Below are positions 57,429 through 64,000 of a stretch of DNA of 64,000 bases, piece by piece. How positions within the stretch are numbered: position 1 is the stretch's first letter; the number at the start of each line of letters is the position of its first letter. Location: contig NZ_KE386935.1 of NCBI RefSeq assembly GCF_000429645.1, positions 227,809 to 291,808 on the forward strand, read 5' to 3'. The position numbers and the translations under genes were made by a program. The stretch comes from Niveispirillum irakense DSM 11586. Lineage in GTDB: Bacteria; Pseudomonadota; Alphaproteobacteria; Azospirillales; Azospirillaceae. A model generated the notes under the pieces. It saw only the letters and a list, made by a program, of their open reading frames with translations, did no database searches and was not told the origin of the DNA.

Positions 57429-58610
57429 TCAAGAACGGGGATAGGGGCGGTGCAGCTTGATCTCGCGATTAAGCTCGACACCAAAGCCCGGCTTGTCGGA
57501 CAGCTTCAGCTTGCCATTGACCGGCACCGGTTCGCCCAGCAACTGCGGATGGAACATCGGCACCACCTCGTCCGCCTTCGGCGCCATCATCAGGAATTCG
57601 GCGAACGGGCTGTTATGGCGGGTGATGACGAAATGGTAGGAATAGACTGACGATCCGTGCGGGATCACCATGATGCCCCGGCTGTCCGCCAGATTGGCGA
57701 TCTTCACCAGTTCGGTCATGCCACCGCACCAGCCCACATCCGGCTGGATAATGTCGCAGCAATCCATCTCCATCAGCATGCGGAAGCCCCAGCGGGTGGC
57801 TTCATGCTCGCCGGTGGTGACCAGCATGCCGGTCGGCGCGTTCTTCTTCAACGCGGCATAGCCCCAGTAATCGTCGGGCGACAGCGCCTCTTCGATCCAT
57901 TTCAGGCCATATTCATGGGCCTTGTGCGCCAGCTTGGTGGCGTAGTTCAGGTCCAGCGCCATCCAGCAATCGAACATCAGCCAGAAATCCTCGCCCACGC
58001 GCTCCCGCATGGTGGCGAGTTCCTCGATATTCTTGCGCAGGCCTTCCTCACCCTCGGCCGGGCCGTGATGCAGGGGCATCTTGCCGCCGATGAAGCCCAT
58101 CTGCTTGGCAAGGTCCGGCCGGGCGCCGGTGGCATAGAAGGTCAGCTCGTCACGGACGGCCCCGCCCAGCATGTGATAGACCGGCTCGCCGCGCAGCTTG
58201 CCCAACAGGTCCCACAAGGCCAGATCGACACCGCTCATCGCGTTCACGACCAGACCCTTGCGGCCGTAATATTGGGAGCCGAAATACATCTGGTCCCAGA
58301 TCTTCTCCACCTCGACGGGGGAGCGGCCTTCCAGGAAGCGGGCGAAATGCTTCTCCACGATATAGGCGGCCGGCTCGCCGCCCGTCGTCACCGCGAAGCC
58401 CACCGTGCCGTCGCTGGCCTCGATCTCCACCACCAGCGTGCCCAGCACATTGATGCCAAAGCTCTGCCGGCTCTGCCGATATTCCGGATAGCGGCTCATC
58501 GGGGTGGCAATATGATCGTCGATCCAGTGGCCGTCGCCCTGGTCGTGATAGTCGGCGCCACCGCCCCGAACAACATAGGCGCGGACTTGGCGAATGGTGG
58601 GGAAGCCCAT
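57429..58610 (-). CDS. rhmD: L-rhamnonate dehydratase (enolase superfamily)
   Basis: This 393-residue enzyme dehydrates L-rhamnonate to 2-keto-3-deoxy-L-rhamnonate. Close agreement with E. coli RhmD is visible in KIRQVRAY-like [77 protein letters not shown] and [16 protein letters not shown] with its catalytic His. Metal-binding acidic residues lie in [18 protein letters not shown] and TTGEHEA. ATG 58610 has GGGAGATAGGGACC upstream. It is the first gene of the leftward rhamnose operon and is preceded by a palindrome. Confidence 0.92.
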   Translation of the reverse strand: MGFPTIRQVRAYVVRGGGADYHDQGDGHWIDDHIATPMSRYPEYRQSRQSFGINVLGTLVVEIEASDGTVGFAVTTGGEPAAYIVEKHFARFLEGRSPVEVEKIWDQMYFGSQYYGRKGLVVNAMSGVDLALWDLLGKLRGEPVYHMLGGAVRDELTFYATGARPDLAKQMGFIGGKMPLHHGPAEGEEGLRKNIEELATMRERVGEDFWLMFDCWMALDLNYATKLAHKAHEYGLKWIEEALSPDDYWGYAALKKNAPTGMLVTTGEHEATRWGFRMLMEMDCCDIIQPDVGWCGGMTELVKIANLADSRGIMVIPHGSSVYSYHFVITRHNSPFAEFLMMAPKADEVVPMFHPQLLGEPVPVNGKLKLSDKPGFGVELNREIKLHRPYPRS

Positions 58611-58670
58611 GATGGTCCCTATCTCCCAAATGGCAGGCAGGCAAGGTGCCCCCAACGCCTGCATTCTTCT

Positions 58671-58691
58671 TTATGAGACTCCGTTCTATAA
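58671..58691. promoter_or_regulatory. IclR-type operator candidate upstream of rhmD
   Basis: A 21-bp site TTATGAGA-CTC-CGTTC-TA-TAA is an imperfect palindrome, 61 bp upstream of rhmD. A second copy with 16 of 21 identical bases lies at 58787-58807. The arms resemble KdgR/IclR-type sites. Confidence 0.6.
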
Positions 58692-58786
58692 AATGGGACA
58701 AACCCTGTCAATGGGGTGCAAAGCCTTGTCACCCTTTGGTTGGGACATGGATGCCCACCCGCAAGACACTTGCTCCGCGTACTGAT

Positions 58787-58807
58787 TTATGAGATGTCGT
58801 TCCGTAA
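58787..58807. promoter_or_regulatory. IclR-type operator candidate upstream of the rhamnose dehydrogenase
   Basis: A 21-bp site TTATGAGA-TGT-CGTTC-CG-TAA, 24 bp upstream of the SDR start, repeats the site at 58671-58691. It would cover the promoter of the rightward gene. Confidence 0.6.
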
Positions 58808-58830
58808 TATGAGAATTCTGGAGGAACTCC

Positions 58831-59595
58831 ATGCGTTTGCTCGAAGGTAAGACCGTCCTCATCACCGGCGCTTCCCGTGGGATCGGCGCTGCGGTCGCGG
58901 TGGAATGCGCCCGTCACGGCGCGAACGTCGCTATTAACTATGCCAGCAGCCCGGCAGCAGCGGAAGCCGTGGTGGCGGAGATCGAGAAGCTGGGCCAGCG
59001 CGGTATCGCCGTGGCTGGTGACGTGTCCGATCCGGCGGCGTCGAAGGAATTCGTCAAGGCCGCCGTGGATGCCTTCGGCTCCGTGGATGTCTTTGTCTCC
59101 AACGCTGGTATCTGCCCGTTCCATTCCTTCCTGGATATGCCGGTCGAGGTGGTGGATCGCACCATCAAGGTGAACCTGAACGGTGCCTATTATATGACGC
59201 AGGCAGCGGCCAACCGCATGAAGGATCAGGGCAAGGGCGGGGCGATCATCGCCATTTCCTCCATCTCGGCCCTGGTCGGCGGTGGCATGCAGACCCATTA
59301 CACGCCGACCAAGGCCGGTGTGCATTCGCTGATGCAGTCGTGCGCCATCGCGCTTGGCCCCTATGGCATCCGCTGCAATTCCCTGCTGCCGGGCACCATC
59401 CTGACCGACATCAATAAGGAAGACCTGGCCGATACGGCCAAGCGCACCTACATGGAAGGCCGTATCCCGCTGGGCCGCCTGGGCCAGCCGGAGGATATGG
59501 GCGGCCCGGTCGTGTTCCTGGCATCTGATCTGGCCCGCTATGTCACGGGTGCGGCGCTGCTGGTCGATGGCGGTGCCTTCGTCAACCTGCAGTAA
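58831..59595 (+). CDS. SDR L-rhamnose 1-dehydrogenase (LRA1-like)
   Basis: This 254-residue dehydrogenase should oxidise L-rhamnose to L-rhamnono-1,4-lactone with NAD(P). It has TGASRGIGAAVAVEC, SNAGICPFHSFLDMP, NLNGAYYMTQAAANRM, SSISALVGGGMQTHYTPTKAG (in pieces SSISALVGG and HYTPTKAG; catalytic Tyr/Lys) and GRLGQPEDMGGPVVFLASD. These agree with rhamnose dehydrogenases of Sphingomonas and Azotobacter as I recall them. GGAGGAACTCC precedes the ATG. It is divergent from rhmD. The lactonase that would follow is not in the window. Confidence 0.85.
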   Translation: MRLLEGKTVLITGASRGIGAAVAVECARHGANVAINYASSPAAAEAVVAEIEKLGQRGIAVAGDVSDPAASKEFVKAAVDAFGSVDVFVSNAGICPFHSFLDMPVEVVDRTIKVNLNGAYYMTQAAANRMKDQGKGGAIIAISSISALVGGGMQTHYTPTKAGVHSLMQSCAIALGPYGIRCNSLLPGTILTDINKEDLADTAKRTYMEGRIPLGRLGQPEDMGGPVVFLASDLARYVTGAALLVDGGAFVNLQ

Positions 59596-59610
59596 CAGGT
59601 TGATCTGAAC

Positions 59611-59632
59611 AGCCGGGCCTCGCTGCCCGGCT
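59611..59632 (+). terminator. Hairpin after the rhamnose dehydrogenase gene
   Basis: AGCCGGGC and GCCCGGCT form a perfect 8-bp stem with a 6-nt loop. No T run, so it may be an attenuator or weak terminator before lutA. Confidence 0.45.
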
Positions 59633-59724
59633 CGCATCATTCCACCTCATCCCCCGGGCTCATCCCCTGGCCGGGCTGGGGTGGAGATGCTGTCCGTTAC
59701 CCCCCTCTCGGACCTTATATTCCC

Positions 59725-60471
59725 ATGCGCGTGTCGCTTTTCATCACCTGCATCAATGACAGCCTTTATCCCCATACCGGTCAGGCGGTGGTACGGGTGC
59801 TGGAACGGCTGGGGCATGAGGTGGTTTTCCCCGAGGGGCAAAGCTGCTGCGGCCAGATGCACCATAATTCCGGCTACGCGCCGGAAGCGGTGGCGATGGT
59901 CCGCCAGTTCGTGGAAATTTTCCGCGAAGCGGAAGTGGTGGTCGTCCCTTCCACCTCCTGCACGGCCATGATCCGCACCCAATATCCGCATCTGGCCCGC
60001 CATGTGGCCAAGGATGCGGCCCTGCTGGAAGCGGTGGAGGCCCTGGTGCCCCGCGTGTGGGAATTTTCCGAATTCCTGACCCGGAAGCTGGGCCTGACCG
60101 ATGTGGGCGCCTATTACCCGCACCGGGTCACCTATCACAGTTCCTGCAATTCCCTGCGGTCCCTGGGGCTGGGTGACGGGCCGCTGACCCTGCTGCGCCA
60201 TGTGCGCGGGCTGGATCTGGTGGAACTGCCCAACAATACCGAATGCTGCGGCTTTGGCGGCACCTTCGCTGTGAAAAACGCGGAAACCTCCACCGCCATG
60301 CTGACCGACAAGATGCGCCACATCCTGTCCACCAATGCCGAGATCTGCACCGCCGGCGATAATAGCTGCCTGATGCATATTGGCGGCGGCCTGTCGCGCC
60401 AGCGCACCGGCGTGCGCACCGTGCATCTGGCGCAAATCCTGGCGTCGACCGCTGAGGCACCGCTGGCATGA
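59725..60471 (+). CDS. lutA: L-lactate utilisation protein LutA (CCG-domain Fe-S protein)
   Basis: This 248-residue protein has two CCG cysteine-rich domains: FITCINDSLYPHTGQA, then SCCGQMHHNSGY; and SSCNSLRSLGLG, then TECCGFGGTFAVKN. LutA is the part of the LutABC complex that passes electrons from L-lactate oxidation. It lies 130 bp after the rhamnose dehydrogenase and overlaps lutB by 4 bp. A weak ribosome site precedes the ATG. Its place next to a rhamnose route that yields L-lactate gives it a clear role. Confidence 0.93.
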   Translation: MRVSLFITCINDSLYPHTGQAVVRVLERLGHEVVFPEGQSCCGQMHHNSGYAPEAVAMVRQFVEIFREAEVVVVPSTSCTAMIRTQYPHLARHVAKDAALLEAVEALVPRVWEFSEFLTRKLGLTDVGAYYPHRVTYHSSCNSLRSLGLGDGPLTLLRHVRGLDLVELPNNTECCGFGGTFAVKNAETSTAMLTDKMRHILSTNAEICTAGDNSCLMHIGGGLSRQRTGVRTVHLAQILASTAEAPLA

Positions 60472-61889
60472 GCAACGCGACCTTCACCAGCCGGGCAGCG
60501 AAAAGCCTGCGCAACAGCCAGCTTCGCCGCAATATCAACAAGGCCACCACCACCATCCGGGGCAAGACGGCCCGCGTGACGGCGGAATTGCCGGATTGGG
60601 AAGCCTTGCGCCTTGCCGGCCGGGAGATCAAGCGCAGCACCCTGGCAGAACTGGACAAGCACCTGATCGCGCTGGAGGAAAGCGTGACCAGGGCCGGCGG
60701 CACCGTCCATTGGGCCCGCGATGCGGCAGAAGCGCGGGAAATCGTGGTGCGCCTGACAAAGGCGCATAACACGGATCAGGTCATCAAGATCAAGTCCATG
60801 ACCACGGATGAGATCGAGTTGAACCCCGCCCTGGAAGGTGCCGGCATCCGGCCCTATGAGACCGATCTGGCCGACATGATTGTGCAGATGGGGCGGGAGA
60901 AGCCCTCCCACCTGCTGGTGCCGGCCATCCATAAGAACCGGGTGGAAATCCGCGATCTGTTCCGCGACCAGATGGGCAGCCATGGCGAGGGCCTGTCCGA
61001 CCGGCCGACCGATCTGACCAAGGCTGCCCGCGCCTATCTGCGCGACAAGTTCCTGGAAACCAGGGTCGCCATTTCCGGTGCCAATTTCGCCGTAGCCGAG
61101 ACCGGTTCCGTCGTGGTGGTGGAATCGGAAGGCAATGGCCGCATGTGCCTGACCCTGCCCGATGTGCTGATCTCCATCATGGGGATCGAGAAGGTGCTGC
61201 CGCGCTGGCAGGATCTGGAAGTTTTCCTGCAATTGCTGCCCCGCGCCGCCACGGGCGAGCGGATGAACCCCTATACTTCCATCTGGACCGGCACCGTGCC
61301 GGGCGATGGCCCGCGTGAATTCCATCTGGTGCTGCTGGATAATGGCCGGTCCAAGATCCTGGCGGACGAAGTATCGCGGGAAACCCTGCACTGCATCCGC
61401 TGTTCGCGCTGCCTGAATGTCTGCCCCGTCTATGAACGCGCCGGCGGCCATGCCTATGACAGCATGTATCAGGGGCCCATCGGCGCCATCGTCACCCCGC
61501 AATTGAAGGGGCTGGAAGAGGCAGGTTCCCTGCCCTATGCCAGCAGCCTGTGCGGCGCCTGCCACGAGGTCTGCCCCGTCAAGATCAACATCCCGCAGAT
61601 CCTGGTGCATCTGCGCGGCAAGGTCGTGGAATCGAAGCGGGAAACGGCCCTGGGCAAGCTGTCGGGCGAGAATATGGCCATGCAGGTCGCGTCCCGCCTG
61701 TTCAACAACCAGCAGGCTTTGGAATGGAGCCTGTGGGCCGGCCGTCTGGGGCAGAAGCTGCTGACCCGCGACGGGGTGATGCCCTGGCTGCCGCCGCCTT
61801 TGTCGGGCTGGACCCTGTCGCGTGATTTCCCCGCCCTGCCGGAACAGAGCTTCCGTGATTGGTGGAAGCAGCGGGAGAATGGCAAATGA
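60468..61889 (+). CDS. lutB: L-lactate utilisation protein LutB (Fe-S oxidoreductase)
   Basis: This 473-residue protein has an N-terminal DUF162/LUD-type nucleotide-fold part (residues 60-260, GRDQMGSHGEGLS-like DQMGSHGEGLSDRP) and a C-terminal ferredoxin part with two 4Fe-4S clusters (CIRCSRCLNVCPVYERAGG about residue 307, CGACHEVCPVKINIP). It is the core subunit of LutABC, which oxidises L-lactate to pyruvate. Its ATG overlaps the lutA stop, and its stop overlaps the lutC start, both by ATGA, indicating coupled translation. Confidence 0.94.
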   Translation: MSNATFTSRAAKSLRNSQLRRNINKATTTIRGKTARVTAELPDWEALRLAGREIKRSTLAELDKHLIALEESVTRAGGTVHWARDAAEAREIVVRLTKAHNTDQVIKIKSMTTDEIELNPALEGAGIRPYETDLADMIVQMGREKPSHLLVPAIHKNRVEIRDLFRDQMGSHGEGLSDRPTDLTKAARAYLRDKFLETRVAISGANFAVAETGSVVVVESEGNGRMCLTLPDVLISIMGIEKVLPRWQDLEVFLQLLPRAATGERMNPYTSIWTGTVPGDGPREFHLVLLDNGRSKILADEVSRETLHCIRCSRCLNVCPVYERAGGHAYDSMYQGPIGAIVTPQLKGLEEAGSLPYASSLCGACHEVCPVKINIPQILVHLRGKVVESKRETALGKLSGENMAMQVASRLFNNQQALEWSLWAGRLGQKLLTRDGVMPWLPPPLSGWTLSRDFPALPEQSFRDWWKQRENGK

Positions 61890-62554
61890 GCAGCCGCGAC
61901 ATCATGCTGGCCACCATCCGCCATGCCATCAGCCGCCCGGCACCCGATGGCCTGCCGGCGGTGCCGCCACCGGGTGACCTGCCGGCCTATCGCCGCCGGC
62001 TGGATGCGACGGGACCTGAGATCGTGGACCGCTTCCTGGAGCGGCTGCGCGACTACAATGTCCATGTCGAAGTGCTGGACAGCGAGGCTGCCGTGATTGC
62101 CGCCGCCACGGCGCGGCTGGCGGCCCTGGGCCTTGACCGGCTGGTCATTCCCGCCGACCTGCCGGCTGCCTGGCGCCCGGCGGGCGTGACGCTGGTGGAA
62201 GATCAGGCGCTGGACCATCAGACGCTGAACGCAATCCCCGGCGCCCTGACCGGGGCGGCCCTTGCCATTGCGGAAACCGGCAGCATCGTGTTGGATGGGG
62301 GCCGCCATCAGGGCCGCCGCGCGCTGACGCTGCTGCCCGATTACCATTTGTGCGTCGTCTTTGCCGGCCAGCTTGTCGGGCTGGTGCCGGAGGCGATGGA
62401 CCAGTTGGGCCGCCATCCGGCACGGCCCATCACCTTTTTCTCCGGGCCGTCGGCGACGGCGGATATCGAACTTGACCGCGTGGTCGGCGTTCATGGTCCC
62501 CGGACCCTGGACGTGCTGTTCGTCACCGGCCCTACCCAACCAAGGGAGTTTTAA
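61886..62554 (+). CDS. lutC: L-lactate utilisation protein LutC (LUD domain)
   Basis: This 222-residue LUD-domain protein carries the family segments VIPADLPAAWRPAGV, IAETGSIVLDGG and GRRALTLLPDYHLCVV; it is the third subunit of the L-lactate oxidising complex. The start at ATG 61886 overlaps the lutB stop; a longer in-frame start is inside lutB and unlikely. The kduI gene follows after 3 bp, so the whole run lutABC-kduI may be one transcript. Confidence 0.9.
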   Translation: MSSRDIMLATIRHAISRPAPDGLPAVPPPGDLPAYRRRLDATGPEIVDRFLERLRDYNVHVEVLDSEAAVIAAATARLAALGLDRLVIPADLPAAWRPAGVTLVEDQALDHQTLNAIPGALTGAALAIAETGSIVLDGGRHQGRRALTLLPDYHLCVVFAGQLVGLVPEAMDQLGRHPARPITFFSGPSATADIELDRVVGVHGPRTLDVLFVTGPTQPREF

Positions 62555-62557
62555 GAC

Positions 62558-63403
62558 ATGTTCGCGAAGACCTACCAGGCGACGCATCCGGTGATGATGC
62601 AGGGTGCCAGCAATGACGATCTGCGCGACCGCTATCTGATGCAGGGCCTGTTTGCGGTGGATCAGGTGGTGCTGAATTACAGCCATAATGAGCGTTTTGT
62701 GGTGGGCGGTGCGGTGCCGGTGCAGGGCACGCTGGCCCTGCCGCTGCAGTCGGTTCCCCCCTCTGCCGCCGGCCAGCCGTTCCTGGAACGGCGGGAACTG
62801 GGCATCATCAATATCGGCGCCGCCGGCACAGTGACGGTGGATGGCGTGGCCTATGATCTGGCCAACAAGGATGGGCTTTATGTCGGCATGGGCGTAAAGG
62901 AAGTCACCTTCGCCTCGGCCGATGCCGCCAACCCGGCGAAGTTCTATCTGGTCTCCACCCCAGCCCATGCCAGCTTCCCGACCAAGAAGATCGGCATCAA
63001 GGACGCCGTGGCGCTGGAGCGTGGCGCGCTGGAAACCAGCAATGAGCGCACGATCTATCAGTATATCGTGCCGGCGACCTGCCAGTCGGCGCAGCTTCTG
63101 CTGGGCCTGACCATGCTGAAGCCGGGCAGCGTCTGGAACACGATGCCGCCGCACCTGCATGACCGCCGCTCAGAAGTCTATCTGTACTGCGACCTGTCGA
63201 CCGAAAACCGCGTCTTCCATTTCATGGGGGAACCGGAAGCCGCCCGCCATATCGTGGTCGCCGATGGCGAGGCCGTGATGTCGCCGCCCTGGTCCATCCA
63301 TATGGGCTCCGGCACGTCGAACTATTCGTTCATCTGGGCCATGGGCGGGGAAAACCTCGACTATACCGACATGAACGTCATCGACATCTGCCAGCTGCGC
63401 TGA
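62558..63403 (+). CDS. kduI: 5-keto-4-deoxyuronate isomerase KduI
   Basis: This 281-residue cupin isomerase converts 4-deoxy-L-threo-5-hexosulose uronate to 3-deoxy-D-glycero-2,5-hexodiulosonate in pectin breakdown. Metal-binding residues appear as [12 protein letters not shown] (about 197-208) with a further His in [11 protein letters not shown] (about 245). [20 protein letters not shown] lies near the start. Its link to kduD just downstream is the usual arrangement. Being 3 bp after lutC, it is co-transcribed with lactate use, which suits a strain consuming rhamnogalacturonan. AAGGGAGTTTTAAGAC supplies the ribosome site. Confidence 0.94.
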   Translation: MFAKTYQATHPVMMQGASNDDLRDRYLMQGLFAVDQVVLNYSHNERFVVGGAVPVQGTLALPLQSVPPSAAGQPFLERRELGIINIGAAGTVTVDGVAYDLANKDGLYVGMGVKEVTFASADAANPAKFYLVSTPAHASFPTKKIGIKDAVALERGALETSNERTIYQYIVPATCQSAQLLLGLTMLKPGSVWNTMPPHLHDRRSEVYLYCDLSTENRVFHFMGEPEAARHIVVADGEAVMSPPWSIHMGSGTSNYSFIWAMGGENLDYTDMNVIDICQLR

Positions 63404-63483
63404 GGCCGGTGGGGGCCGGGGGGCACCACGCCCAATGGCTTCAGTGCCTGGGGTTTGTCAGGGTTTGGTTGAATTATCTTCCA

Positions 63484-63567
63484 CCGTCACCCCGGCGCAG
63501 GCCGGGGTCCAGTTTCGTAGAGCAACGCGCTTGTGACCCTGGACCCCGGCCTGCGCCGGGGTGACGG
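63484..63567. repeat. Palindromic repeat element copy 2 (29-bp perfect arms)
   Basis: Arms at 63484-63512 and 63539-63567 are perfect 29-bp reverse complements, identical to copy 1 at 1477-1560. The 26-nt loop is related to that of copy 1 but in opposite sense (TTTCGTAG start shared). It lies between kduI and kduD. Confidence 0.9.
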
Positions 63568-63638
63568 GGAAGTAGCACAAATCCCCCCATTCCCCCCCAC
63601 TTCACACCCGCCCTTCACTCCCCCCAAGGAGCATCCCG

Positions 63639-64000
63639 ATGAGCAATCCGTTCAGCCTTGATGGCAAGGTGGCGCTGGTGACCGGCGCCAATACCGGTAT
63701 CGGTCAGGGCATTGCGCTGGCGCTGGCCCAGGCCGGGGCGGCCATTGTCGCCGTTGGCCGGTCCACGCCCAGCGACACGCAGCAGGCGGTGGAAGCGGCC
63801 GGCGCCAAGTTCCATTTCGTCCATGCCGACCTGGGCACCGGCGCGCCGGTGGCCGAGGTGGTGGAAAAGGCCGTGGCCGCTTTTGGCCGGCTGGACATCC
63901 TGGTGAACAACGCTGGCACCATCCGCCGTGCCGATGCGCTGGATTTCACGGAAGCCGACTGGGATCTGGTGCTGGACGTCAATCTGAAGACGCCCTTCTT
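63639..64000 (+). CDS. kduD: 2-dehydro-3-deoxy-D-gluconate 5-dehydrogenase KduD (partial)
   Basis: This is the first 120 codons of a short-chain dehydrogenase; the rest is beyond the right window edge. It begins [20 protein letters not shown] with the SDR dinucleotide motif, and continues [35 protein letters not shown] (as [15 protein letters not shown] and DVNLKTPFF), which matches KduD. KduD reduces or oxidises 3-deoxy-2,5-diketo sugar acids after KduI to give 2-keto-3-deoxygluconate. AAGGAGCATCCCG precedes the ATG. The catalytic Tyr/Lys are off-window. Confidence 0.88.
   Translation, partial: [120 protein letters not shown]

Noticed and set aside
61535..63160. A 541-codon minus-strand frame opposite lutB, lutC and kduI
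   Set aside because: It crosses three real genes with ATGA couplings and shows no conserved motif.
1..64000. CRISPR arrays, tRNA or rRNA genes, prophage structural genes
   Set aside because: No short regularly spaced repeats, cloverleaf or ribosomal RNA signatures, or phage head and tail motifs were seen by eye. A covariance search would settle this.

Overview
The window reads as the chromosome of a GC-rich (roughly 60-65 percent by eye) alphaproteobacterium, probably an Azospirillales/Rhodospirillales-type or sphingomonad-like organism. The grounds are a ccoNOQP/ccoGHIS cbb3 oxidase with FNR/FixK boxes, Ohr, an alphaproteobacterial-type porin, a TonB receptor next to degradative enzymes, and non-phosphorylative sugar routes. 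The genus is inference only. No tRNA, rRNA, CRISPR array, prophage or intact insertion sequence was seen.

Layout. (1) 1-15.5 kb is a catabolic block. A leftward set encodes a Rieske oxygenase, a carbon-carbon hydrolase and a LigA/LigB-type ring-cleavage dioxygenase, with a hydratase upstream and a divergent ferredoxin-NADH reductase. Taken together they closely match the carbazole-type CarAa/CarC/CarBa/CarBb/CarD/CarAd set. They are followed by an MFS carrier, a TonB receptor, a secreted tannase-family esterase, a TauD-type oxygenase, a GntR regulator, a porin and an HSL esterase. (2) 15.5-32.6 kb holds an FAD protein and a copper/cbb3 module: cueR, copA, a small membrane protein, ccoS, ccoI, ccoH and ccoG, then ccoP, ccoQ, ccoO, ccoN and a TauE/SafE-like carrier. 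The two cco blocks are separated by a SulP carrier and a low-GC patch of about 1.1 kb with IS5-family debris. (3) 32.7-38.9 kb is mixed: a BrnT/BrnA toxin-antitoxin pair, a TPR-like protein, RhaT, a proline-rich HNH-nuclease protein that looks like a delivered toxin, a PaiB-like protein and an esterase. (4) 38.9-47.8 kb is a starch/maltodextrin locus: AraC regulator, GH15 glucoamylase, GH13 alpha-glucosidase, FHS-type sugar carrier, LacI regulator and glucokinase. (5) 47.8-55.8 kb has ohr, an RhlE-type helicase, pyruvate kinase, a GH2 beta-galactosidase and a diguanylate cyclase. (6) 55.8-64 kb has a non-phosphorylative L-rhamnose route, lutABC, kduI and the start of kduD.

How the parts fit. 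The rhamnose route ends in pyruvate plus L-lactate, and LutABC would oxidise the lactate. RhaT could supply the rhamnose, and KduI/KduD would handle the unsaturated uronate from the same pectic polymer. In the copper module, CcoI feeds copper to the oxidase while CopA, under a CueR-type promoter, removes the excess. In the catabolic block, matching palindromes lie in front of the oxygenase, hydratase/reductase, TonB-receptor and TauD/GntR genes, which suggests shared FCD-GntR-type control.
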